Shown: piece after piece, positions 53,901 to 62,988 of the stretch | Position numbering within the stretch: position 1 is the first letter of the stretch | Layout: every line of letters starts with the position of its first letter | Source of the DNA: Prorocentrum cordatum | Lineage: Eukaryota; Sar; Dinophyceae; Prorocentrales; Prorocentraceae | Assembly: GCA_963575745.1 (NCBI GenBank) | Contig: CAUYUJ010019948.1 | Coordinates: 40,001-104,000, forward strand | Length of the DNA stretch: 64,000 nt | Direction: 5' to 3' | Translations under genes and position numbers: made by a program | The notes under the pieces: model-generated | The model's input: only the letters and a program-made list of their open reading frames with translations | Told to the model about the DNA's origin: nothing | The model's database searches: none

Positions 53901-56422
53901 GAGTCGTTTGCGTGGCGAAACCCCCCGCGTTGTGAAGAACGCTGGCTTCCTGATCCGCGGGATGGTGATCGGCCACGGCTATCCTGACTGGAGGTCCGTG
54001 GTCGACTCGGGCTTCGCTCGGGAGTCTTCGCACCAGGTGTAAGATGAGCAGATTTGCATTTGTCGCCCCTTGGGGACTTATTCTGTGCGAAATCTTTACA
54101 CTGTGCGACGTGTGGAAAGTTGCACTTGTCGCCTCTGGTACATGTGTTGCGCTTGGCGAAATCGAAGCAACATGGTTTCGATGCTGGCTTCTTGTGGTTC
54201 GCAGGAGTGGACATGCTGCGGCGGGAGTTGCCACCAGCCGCCGATGCTCTGGAAGATTTGTTGTTCTTCCAATCCCTGGAATATGTATGCAAAGCCTTGC
54301 ACCGTTCACCATTGCGACAATTGCCTTTCTTCCAGGCAGCGCACACGTTGACTTGAGAACGTGTCTCGTGTTCGTACCGTAACTTATTTTGAATATTCTC
54401 CAATTGTTTAAGCTCAAGTATGTCCAGAACACGCTGTCGGAGCCAGTCATAGGTACGATTCGGGTCGCTGATCTTCATGCGCTGGTATTCGTACATGTCT
54501 TGTTTCATCCAGGCATGTCTCCGAATCTGTGTACGAAACAGAGGTTCCAAGATCTTTGGATCGGGTGCTTCTCGGCACTCCAAGAGTAAAGCGTCCCAGT
54601 CAATAATAAAACGTTGCAAATCGTCATCTCTCATCCTCAGTTCTTTAAGGCGCTCAAAGTCGTGCAGGTCGTCATCAACCTCTGTCACTTTGTAGGACTG
54701 TAGGATGTGCCAGTAAATCTGGCGTCCTTTGAGCATGTGTCCTGCTTTGTGCTCTCTGGTTTCGATGAGCCTGATTTGGTAGCGCAAGTCTGAGGATAAT
54801 ATGTCGCTCAGAGCGGTAGCGAGTTTGCAATCGATGCTCTCAAAGTCTCCACTGTCTTGTAAGTCCTCGAATGTACATTCGGGCTGTTCAGCCACGCATA
54901 GGAAGGCATATGCTTTGGATGGTCGCCCTGAGGCGGCCCCAAAGTTCTTCCGTACCTTTTGCTGCCACTCGAGCAGCTGCGTGATCTTAGGCAAGACAGG
55001 GACTCGGACGGTGTCTGACTCCTTGATAGGAGTTGTAGTATGGACCGAAACCGCAGACAGTGGTTGTGAGGGTATCGGTGCACCGTCAGTAGTCGGTTCT
55101 GTGCGCACAGGAGACACATGGCGTGTCTGTGCAGAAGCTGCCGCGGAGGCTGCTCCTGGTGACGTACGTCGTTGTTGTCCTGCAGAAGCTTGTGGTGCTT
55201 CGGCGGACGCTGCCGTCGGCCTGTGCAGGTCGGTTGCAGGTCGAAGGTGGAGATTGGTGTCGTTGGCGTGGTCGATCAGCTGATTCGTCCAGCTCGTCAT
55301 GTCTTCGTGTATTTGGGCCACCTTTTGGCGTGTGTACTCATCAGTATCCCGAGAACGTTGTGAATGCCGATCAAGTCGTTGCTCGTATGCTCGGAGACGG
55401 GCGCTTTGTGCCTCCAGCTCGCTTTCCAGACGTGCGAGGTGCCCCTCAACACGTACCTTCTCAGTATCTCTCTCACGAATAACCTGGGAGAGCTCCAACT
55501 GCGTGTGGTCCGCCGCCTTCTCAACCTCCTGCAACCTGTCAGTGAGGCGGGCGAAATCGTAAACCGTGGGAGGAGAATCCAGCTGGCCAGTCTGGGCTCG
55601 TCCGACACGCAACTCTGCCAGGGCGTCCTGTACATCAGGAAAACGCTGCTCGATTTCAGAGATCCGGTTAGCGAGTGGCTGCACGACAGCGTTGGTCGCA
55701 TCAAGCCTTTGAGTAATGACTCTCTCAGTACGCTGCAACATGTCGATCAGGTTCGACGAGTTGTTGTGTGCTTCGTTGCGAAGCGTCGCCGTAGTGTGGT
55801 CTAGGTAAGATCGATGATCATTTATCTGAGACTGAACGTCGCCAAGGTCGGTGGCCTCGGCTGGTGTTGGTCGGTTGCGGAGCTGGTCGTGGATCTCATC
55901 ATGTAAAATCCTGCCTGCTGAAACGCCTGTGTCGCGTACGAGCACAAGCTGTTGCTCCATCTGCGCGAGGTAGTTGCGCAGGTTCTCGACCATCGCCGTT
56001 CGTTCACCTGAGTGTGACACCTCACGATCAACCTGGTACTGCAATTCACCTATGATGCGTCGATCTTCGGCGATCCTGGAATCAATGATCCCTAAGGCGC
56101 CGTCCAGATCGTGGCGTATGGCTGCAGTATCGGCGGCGTTCGTCTGAACGCTCTGCAGTAGTCCAGAGTATTGCCTGGACACGAAGGTTTCAACCTGGTC
56201 TCTGAGCTCAGCTATTTCACCTGCGGCGGACGTTTCCGCCAGCTGGTCGTCTGAGATGGAGAGGTGGGGAGCGTCAGCTTCCCTGTGTCCCCTGTCACGG
56301 GGAGTGCATGGCCTCTGAGAGGCAGTACGCGGGCTCGACCTACTCTCGCCGTATGGGCCTGGGGCTCCACGGCGGTTGCGCGCGGACGAGCTGCGACTCG
56401 GACCATGTGTGTGGTGTCTCAT
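50909..56422 (-). CDS. Copia Gag-protease-integrase polyprotein
   Basis: 1837 codons from the ATG at 56420-56422. In order: a basic N-terminus; a long heptad-rich coiled coil (~55-390); a helical Gag core (~450-690, with YWHILQSYKVTEVDDDLHD); CCCH zinc fingers at ~694 (C-x7-C-x5-C-x3-H) and ~752 (C-x8-C-x5-C-x3-H), and a third at ~776 with one Cys replaced by Ser; an Arg/Ser-rich segment (~791-928); an aspartic protease with WVLDSGSAHH (~1082); an integrase HHCC zinc finger (~1343, HPDCDIC); and an integrase DDE core with Asp in TADHVVL (~1395), Asp in IYTDNSGEL (~1457) and Glu in NGLIERI (~1491). All protease and integrase catalytic residues are present. CCCH fingers instead of the usual CCHC knuckle, a coiled coil and an RS segment make this Gag unusual. 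The frame ends at TAA, after which the same frame continues to be protein-like. Confidence 0.92.
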   Translation of the reverse strand: MRHHTHGPSRSSSARNRRGAPGPYGESRSSPRTASQRPCTPRDRGHREADAPHLSISDDQLAETSAAGEIAELRDQVETFVSRQYSGLLQSVQTNAADTAAIRHDLDGALGIIDSRIAEDRRIIGELQYQVDREVSHSGERTAMVENLRNYLAQMEQQLVLVRDTGVSAGRILHDEIHDQLRNRPTPAEATDLGDVQSQINDHRSYLDHTTATLRNEAHNNSSNLIDMLQRTERVITQRLDATNAVVQPLANRISEIEQRFPDVQDALAELRVGRAQTGQLDSPPTVYDFARLTDRLQEVEKAADHTQLELSQVIRERDTEKVRVEGHLARLESELEAQSARLRAYEQRLDRHSQRSRDTDEYTRQKVAQIHEDMTSWTNQLIDHANDTNLHLRPATDLHRPTAASAEAPQASAGQQRRTSPGAASAAASAQTRHVSPVRTEPTTDGAPIPSQPLSAVSVHTTTPIKESDTVRVPVLPKITQLLEWQQKVRKNFGAASGRPSKAYAFLCVAEQPECTFEDLQDSGDFESIDCKLATALSDILSSDLRYQIRLIETREHKAGHMLKGRQIYWHILQSYKVTEVDDDLHDFERLKELRMRDDDLQRFIIDWDALLLECREAPDPKILEPLFRTQIRRHAWMKQDMYEYQRMKISDPNRTYDWLRQRVLDILELKQLENIQNKLRYEHETRSQVNVCAAWKKGNCRNGERCKALHTYSRDWKNNKSSRASAAGGNSRRSMSTPANHKKPASKPCCFDFAKRNTCTRGDKCNFPHVAQCKDFAQNKSPRGDKCKSAHLTPGAKTPERSPSRPRTSSQDSRGRSPSRGSGSQRSSQRGGFRHANDSRHGRDNRRQYDRSRSTSRRSPDSHRQSRSRYDISSRSTSRGRDNRGGGRGSQRGRDRSNGSDKGRGRRSPSHGSPRGSTHARARSPANFRRSRRSDRSYVIRDKTLMANTKATATSTKTRRRIRFDIRNVEYYLHTVSGRARLDKWKEMPNEGDIVNVPDPLPQRWWDQSADALRECQKEAQLWYDDLYDYRHNKESVATPTTIRKYDDTVKQSSKTAQTKTTTMQVDPPRSTAALTRSWVLDSGSAHHIQGKHELTQTESDRISIREEHILETANGDRTVNEHYDIRLPEFGLHSSALALPDCPSLLSVGKLIEVDGFRQLWDPELGYLLQDPWGQWYNIPLNNRVPELRLDDLTLIPPPRLCTSSAPRRRQRKRSSARCNDICWCCKTTEQSTTADELRPHIGTCPKRPHVGEGGGARTTTVEEPPDTNTDEPNVDTPTDSPTSQTQCSPPQCGGLADIAQADNDIPTETLTRMHHDNDRVLPNRQKKPIDPMHYMTHSPKHPDCDICSRTMAQNAPCRRQRKPHPPADPTDEDNAYEAFVPKKFGEALTADHVVLAKDDAADKHGDKYALVVLDRYTGIFMAYPALHKDAATTKASFQQFIAANDEVKHIYTDNSGELQKACRQLGWRHDTSTPHRPQTNGLIERIVKIVILGTRAVLHMSGLGHEWWKEAMQAFCCGRNFAHTSTGVAALNEEHADKTAHEIRFGESFPGHCMPFGARIFWKCLNPEIDSETAKFKENTREGLFMGYHLHSDGRWSGDYLVLDTATYAKNPDGELCHVHRVKDIIIPDGKFTYPVKEGILRHHNPEAHDEVKASTSRPLGDKPMPDPPLSYPKEWDDPSMRTTEDNAADIHASASEVATPAPEPDYWEQRGYCVIRHIRTPRKKLFIPTDDVMNIPVPVDHLDVTRDFKTTSTFEGESDFRDVWDGASANDNRELSEPWTGTIRFYELPRITPDGKMVVRGRETRIQTTTRPDHILPEHWTTLSRGQQKKDI

Positions 56423-56954
56423 CCGATGATACCTTGGGGTACTGCGTCTGCGGCTGTGCCGCCACTGGTCTACTGAGTTCCTCGAAGGTGGCTACGTGCT
56501 CCGCAACAGGAACGGTCGCAGGGCTGGGGGTGCCGGCACCTGAGGTCCATCGGCGGTTAGCGCGAAAGCGCCCTGGAGTATCAGGACCAGCGAGGCTTTC
56601 GCCTGACGCGGTTGGGATTGCTCCCGACTGAGGAGGAGATGGAGGATCGAAGGTAGGCGTGTGAAACTCCTTCCTTCCTGTTCCTACTCCTTCTCCTGTC
56701 CCCCCGCGGGCGGCGCTGCGGTGAAGTTCAGCAGCTAGCCGCGCCTCGGGTCCGTCGGAGCTGGGGGGGGGGGGTACCTGGGACACCAACACAGTCCGCA
56801 CTAAGGCTCTCCAACTCATCACCGAGCCGTCGCGCCGTCGGAGAGCTCGTACGCGAGGCCCCGATGGACCCCTTGCGGCGCATGCGCCGCTTGGGTTCCA
56901 TCGAGGCCGCGTGCGAGGTCGCGACGTGCGGTTCGATGAACGGTGAGCTTTAAA
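56423..56954 (-). other. 5' leader of the element
   Basis: About 530 nt between the primer-binding site and the Gag ATG. A different frame (56340-57083) is open across it with a plausible peptide (AEHVATFEELSRPV), and a G/C homopolymer of about eleven lies at 56764-56774. An indel in that run, or a frame change, could give Gag a longer N-terminus. I cannot decide between a leader and lost coding sequence. Confidence 0.5.
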
Positions 56955-56966
56955 GGGCTGATAACC
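56955..56966 (-). promoter_or_regulatory. Candidate primer-binding site
   Basis: Directly downstream of the 5' LTR the element reads GGTTATCAGCCC. It resembles the initiator-methionine tRNA site common in copia elements (TGGTATCAGAGC), with 8 of 12 positions equal. The position is right but the match is imperfect. Confidence 0.5.
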
Positions 56967-57163
56967 TGTGTATGGGGTTGAAGTACAAGGGTACAGAACC
57001 CCTGATCCGTTGGTAGAGGGAAGGAGGGATAGATGGATGTCTTCCCCTCCTGCACGATCAAAGGTCTGATCGATCTGTCCCAATACCTGAGCCCAAACGG
57101 CCAGGCGCAGGAGAGGTGAGGATAAGGAGTATATATGATGGTATTACACGGGTTCTATTCACA
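56967..57163 (-). repeat. 5' LTR
   Basis: 197 bp, TG...CA, 189/197 identical to the 3' LTR. A TATA-like ATATATA at 57130-57136 lies ~27 nt from its outer end, which places the likely transcription start within the first third of the LTR. The ~4% divergence means that the insertion is not recent. Confidence 0.92.
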
Positions 57164-57168
57164 GCCGC
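57164..57168. repeat. Target-site duplication, right copy
   Basis: GCCGC, identical to 39136-39140. It continues directly into GACCGCATGTGTGACCGCGC, the middle of a family B satellite unit. Confidence 0.85.
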
Positions 57169-60100
57169 GACCGCATGTGTGACCGCGCCCATTTTGGCAC
57201 ACCCCTCACACGCTTTGCGGCCCCAGAGGGGGCCCCACGGACAGCGCCAGCGGCCGCGACCGCGTGTGTGACCGCGCTCATTTTGGCACACCCTTCACAC
57301 GTTTCGTGGCCCCACAGGGAGCTCCACCGAAGGCCCTAACAGCAGCCGCCGCATGTGTGAACGCACGCATGTTGGCACACCCTGCACACGTTTGATGGCC
57401 CCAGAGGGAGCGCAACCGAATGCAGAAGTGGCCGCGGTCTTATGTGCTTTCGCACACGATGGCACACATCGCACACGCTTTGTGGCGCCATAAAGAGCCC
57501 CACCAACGGCCCCAATGGCCGCGGCTGCATGTGTGACCGCGCTCGTCTAGGCACACCCCTGACTCGCTCCGTGGCCCCATATTGAATTCTACCCAAGGCC
57601 CCAATGGCAGTACTTGCATGTGTGGCCGCGCGCATGTCGGCATCCCCCTCGCACGCTTCGTGGCCCGAATTGGGAGCTCCATCGGGTGCCCCAGCGGCCG
57701 CGACCGCATGCGTGGCCGCGCGCATTTCTGCACGCCCTCACACGCTTCGCTGCCCCATGAGGAGCCACCTGCGGCCCCAACGGCCGCGCTCGCACGTGTG
57801 GCTGCGCCAATTGTGGCACGCCCCTCAGCCGTTTCGCTGCCCCGTAGAAACCCCACCAACGGTCAAAGTGGCCACGGCCTCTTGTGCGCCTGCGCCTATT
57901 TTGGCATACCTCCCACACGTTTCGCGGCCATCCAGGGAGCTCGTCCGAAGGCCCCAGCGGCCGCGCTCGCCTGCGTGACCGCGCGCACTTTGGCACGCCC
58001 CTCGCGCGTTCCGTGGCCCAGTAGGGAGCTCCACCGAAGGCCCCAGTGGCCACGACCGCATTGGTGACCGCGCCCATTTGGAACGCCATTCACACGCTTC
58101 TCGGCCCCAGAGGGGGCACCACCGACGGCGCAAATGGCCGCGACCGCAGGCGTGACCGTGCTCATTTAGGCATGCCCCTCAAACGCTTCGTGGCCCCATA
58201 GGGAGCCCCACCGAGGGCGGCAGCGGCCGCTGCCGCATGTGTGGCCGTGCTCATTGTGGCACACCCCTCGCGCGCTCGTGGTCGCATGGGGGGGGGGCCC
58301 ACCGAGGGCAACAATGGCAGCGGCCGCATGTGTGACCGCGCACATTTCGGCACACCCCTCACACGTTTCGCGGCCGCACACTGAGTTCCACCGGAGGCCC
58401 CAATGGCAGCGACCGCATGTGTGACCGCGCTAACTGTGGGCACACCCCCACACGCTTCGTGGCCCCATGGCGAGTTCCACCGAATGCCACATCGGCCCCG
58501 ACCGCATGTGCGACAACGCTCATTTGCCACACCCCTCACACGCTTCGGCGCCCCCTAAGGGGCCCAACCGAAGGCCGCGAAGGCCGCGACCGCATGTGGG
58601 ACCGCGCACATGTTGGGACCCCCCCCTCGCACGTTTTGCGGCCTCATATGGAGCTCCACCGACGGCACCAGCGGCAACAACCGCATGTGTGACCGCGCCC
58701 ATGTCGGCACCCCCCCGCCCATTTCGACACCACATTGGGGGCCCAACCGAATGCTCAAGTGGCCGCGACCGCATGTGCGACCGCGCACATGTTCGCACAC
58801 CCATCGCACGCGTCGCAGCCACACGGGCGCTTCCACCTCATGCCCCCGCTGTCACAGCCGCATGTGTGGCCGCGCATATTTGTGCACACCCCTCACACAC
58901 TTCGTGCCCCCATAGGGGGCCTAACCGTTGGCCCCAATGGCAGCGACCGCACGTGTGACCGCGCACGGTTTGGCACACCCCTCACAAGTTGTTTGGCCAC
59001 GTATGGGGTTCCACCAAGAGGCCCCAGTGGCCGCGACCGCATGTGTGATCGTTTCCACGTTGACAATTCCATTCAACGCTTCGTGGCCACATAGGGAGTC
59101 CCACCGAAGGCCCCAATGGCCGCGACCGCATGTGTGACCGCACCAAGTTTGGATAACCTCTGACACGTGTCGTGGGCCATATAGAGAGCCCCACCGAACG
59201 CACCAATGGCCGCGACCGCATGTGTGACCGCGCACATGTCCCCGCACCCCTCGCACGTTTCGTGGCCCCACAGGAAGGCCCACCGAAGGCCGCAATGGCC
59301 GCGACCGCATGTGTGACCGCGCACATGTTGGCACACCATGGACACGTTTCGTGACCTCCTCAGGAGCTTCACCGCAGGCCCCAATTGCCGCCACCGCATG
59401 CGTGGCCGCGCACAGTTTGGCACATTCCTCACGCGTTTCGGTGCACCATGGGGATCTCCAGCGAAGGCCCGAGTGGCCGCGACCGCTTGTGTGACCGCGC
59501 TCGTTCTGGCACGCGCCTCACACGTTTCGCTGCCACTATGAGGATCTCAACCGAAGGCCCTAGTGGCAGCGACCGCATGTGCGACAGCGCCCATTTTGGT
59601 ACACCGCTCACACGTTTCGCGCCCCCATGGGGAGCCTGACCGAAGGCCCCATTGGCCGCCGCCGCATGTATGACCGCGCACAATTTGACACACCCCTGGC
59701 ACGCTTCGTGGCCACATAGGGAGCTCCACCGAAGGCCCCAGCGGCCGCGACCGCATGTGTGGCCGCGCCCACTTGGGGACACCCCTCATACGTGTCACGC
59801 CTCAAAAGGAGCTCCACCGAAGGCCCAACTAGCCGTGACCGCATGCGTGACGGCGCACAGTTCGGCACGCCCCTCACATGTTTCGCGGCCGTATAGGGGG
59901 CCCGACCGAATGCCCCAGTGGCCGCGACCGCATGCGTGGCCGCACGCATGTTGAGCACCCCTCACACGCTTCGTGGCCACATAGGGAGATCCACCGCAGG
60001 CACCAGTGGCCGCGACCGCATGTGGTACCACGCACTTGTCTGACACACCCCTCACACGTTTCATGTCCCCACGGGAAGCCCCACCGAAAGCTCCAATGAC

Positions 60101-60690
60101 AGCGACCGCATGTGGGATCGCGCCAATTAACACGCTTCTTGGCGCCATAGGGAGCCACACCGAATGCCCAAATTCCAGCGACCCCATGTGTGGCCGCGCC
60201 AATGTTGGCACACCTCCCACACGCTTCAAGGCTCCATAGGGAGCCCCGCCGAAGGCCCCAGTGGCCGCGTTCGCATGTATACCCGCGCTCTTTTGACACA
60301 CCCCTCAAACGTTTCGCGGCCACACAGGGGGGCCCACCGACGACCGCATTGGATGCGACCGCATAAGTGGCCGCGCCCAGTTCGACACACCCCTCACGGC
60401 CACAGTGGATGCGGCCGCATGTGTGACCGTGCCCATTCTGACGCACTCCTCGCACGCTTCGTGGCAGAATAGGGAGCTATGCCGAATGCCCCAAAGGCCG
60501 CGACCGCATGTGTGACAGCGCCCATGTTGGCACACACCTCACACGCGTCGTGGTCCCATAGGGAGCACCGCCGAAAGCTCCAATAGCTGCGTGCGAATGT
60601 GTGTGCGCGCACAGTTTGGCCTACTCCCCACGCGCTTCGTGGCCCCATGAGTAGCTCCACCGGCGGCTCCAGCGGCAGCGACCGCATGTT
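57164..60690. repeat. 90-bp satellite (family B), right half of split array
   Basis: About 39 units with the same consensus as 36261-39140. Units remain in the same orientation and phase across the retrotransposon. Open frames on both strands are artefacts of the repeat. Confidence 0.9.
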
Positions 60691-60699
60691 TTCGAATAG

Positions 60700-61370
60700 C
60701 ACGCGCTTGGTGTTCGAGGCACGTAACGATTAATTGGTCTTCGTTGCGAATATCGGTTACTTGGCTTTCGGTACGCATAGCGTCAATTAGGTTATCGTGT
60801 CGCGCTGGGTTTGCTTGCGTTCGTGACGCGTCGCTGTCGCTTGATCCTCCTGGCGCGTCGCGTTTACTTGTTTTCCTGGCGGGTAGCGCTTACTTGCTTT
60901 CCTGCCGCATCGCGTTCACATGGTCTCGTGGTGCAACGCGCTTATTGGTTTTCGCTTGCATATATTTGGCCTGTGTGCGTGGCACATAGCGTTCACTTGG
61001 TTTCGTTGACCAATGCGCGTATGTGGTTTTTGTTGCGCATAAAAGTTGTCCGCTTACGTGGCGCATAGCGACTATTGGGTTTTCGTGGCGCATCGTGTTT
61101 CCTTGGTTTCGTACCGCATAGCGTTAACTTTGTTTCCTTCCGCGTAGCGTTCACTTTTCGTAGTGGCGCATGGCGTTCACATGCTGTCGTGGGGCTAAGC
61201 ATGTATTCGATTTCGTGGTGCAGAGCGTTTCCTTGCCATCGCGGCGCATGGCAGTTATTTGGTTTTCGCGACGCCCAGCGTTCACTTGTTTTCGAGGCGC
61301 ATGACGTGTACTTGGTTTCCTGGCGCTTCGCGCTCGCGTCTTGCCGCGGCGCATATCACTCCCCAGTAAA
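60700..61370. repeat. ~30-bp tandem repeat field
   Basis: About twenty diverged units like GGCGCATAGCGTTCACTTGG followed by TTTCGT. It begins where the 90-bp satellite stops. Frames on both strands are artefacts. Confidence 0.8.
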
Positions 61371-61379
61371 AGCGCATGG

Positions 61380-61620
61380 CCCCGAAACCTTTGTTACCAC
61401 AGGTCGGCTGGGGCCAGATCTACCACGCGACGGGTGGCGGTCGGAGGGCCGCTTTGGGAACGCATATATCACAAGTCAGCTGGGGACAAATATGCAACAA
61501 GACGGCTGGATACAAACATGCCACTGGACGGCTGGAGACAAATATGCAAACCAGCGGCGGCGCATAAATATGCCACGCGACGGCTGCATGCGCATATGCC
61601 ACAAGACTCAGTTTTCAGGT
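61380..61620. repeat. ~28-30-bp tandem repeat field
   Basis: Eight or so units around ACAAATATGCCACAAGACGG plus CTGG. It differs from the previous field in sequence and starts within 20 bp of its end. Confidence 0.75.
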
Positions 61621-61970
61621 TTAGGCAAATGGGGGGCCCTAAGAGCCAAACGGCGGCGAATCGCGCCGTCACCTGGCAGCTCCCGCGGAGGGGCGCCGTC
61701 GCCCGTTAGGTCCGCGGCGGGGCGCTCTCAGCTGCTAGGCCCGCGGCGGGGTTGCACGGACAATGCATCATAGATGGCCCCATGGCAACCTGGAGCAGCA
61801 GCGGGGGAAGTTGCGAGCGGGAGGGCCGCGATTTGTAAGGGGGGGAGGGGGGGCTTGCGGCGCCGAGGCGGAAACCGTGGATAAAAAAAAGACAGGGGAC
61901 TATGGCGAAGTACTGATACATGTGGACATACAGACGCTTGGTTTGAAGAAAAACCTCTCCTCCCTCCTCC
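61621..61970. other. No supported gene
   Basis: GC-rich sequence with two copies of a CCCGCGGCGGGG-like motif (61702-61752) and a G run at 61840-61855. No coding potential is recognised. Confidence 0.4.
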
Positions 61971-62580
<610 letters not shown>

Positions 62581-62988
62581 CGGAGAAAGAGAGGCGCGCG
62601 GGATGGGAACTAGGGAGGGCGGTGCGGAAGGGGGAACGGGAGGGAGGAGGGCGAGGAACAGGGGTGGCAGGAGGGGGTGGGCGGGGCAAGGAGGCAACGA
62701 AAGAAGGAAGAGGGGATGGAGAGAAAGGGGCTGAAGGAAAGACGGAAAGATGCCCGCTGCGCGGCCATCTCCGTTGCCTCCCCCACCTCCTCCGCCTCGT
62801 CCCTCCCCGCGCCCCCCCTGGTGGCCCCAGCCCCTCCCCCCCCTCTCCGATCTTTCTACTCACCTCCTCGGCCACCGCCCCCAGCAGGCCCCTTCAACTC
62901 CTCAGCCCCCTCCGCCCATCCCTCCCCCTGTCCCCGCAAATGCCTGTAGATGCGCGGCGGTGCCAGGCCAACTCAAGCGCAGCATGGT
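62581..62988. other. Purine- then pyrimidine-rich low complexity
   Basis: 62581-62745 is G/A-rich and 62760-62935 is C/T-rich, so the two could pair. No gene is supported. The minus-strand coding block begins to be protein-like at about 62990. Confidence 0.5.

Larger units (their letters stand above)
39141..57163 (-). mobile_element. Giant Ty1/copia-type LTR retrotransposon
   Basis: An 18,023-bp element transcribed on the minus strand. It has 197-bp LTRs (TG...CA, 8 differences), a 5-bp target duplication, a candidate primer-binding site and a G-rich polypurine tract. The gene order is Gag, protease, integrase, reverse transcriptase, RNase H: the copia order, with integrase before RT. It is two to three times the usual size of a copia element because ~7.1 kb of extra coding sequence lies between RNase H and the 3' LTR. 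The insertion split a 90-bp satellite array. Deleting the element and one GCCGC rejoins one satellite unit exactly. In-frame stops at 50909, 50259 and 47181, plus frame changes at 50565, 45379, ~44100 and ~42100, show decay or recoding. Confidence 0.93.

Noticed and set aside
39541-56100. Plus-strand open frames across the retrotransposon
   Set aside because: They are antisense shadows of the minus-strand frames and carry no recognisable motifs.
39141-57163. Two separate elements (a copia element plus a captured gene cluster)
   Set aside because: There is a single pair of 197-bp LTRs, one 5-bp target duplication and no internal LTR or polypurine tract between RNase H and the accessory ORFs.
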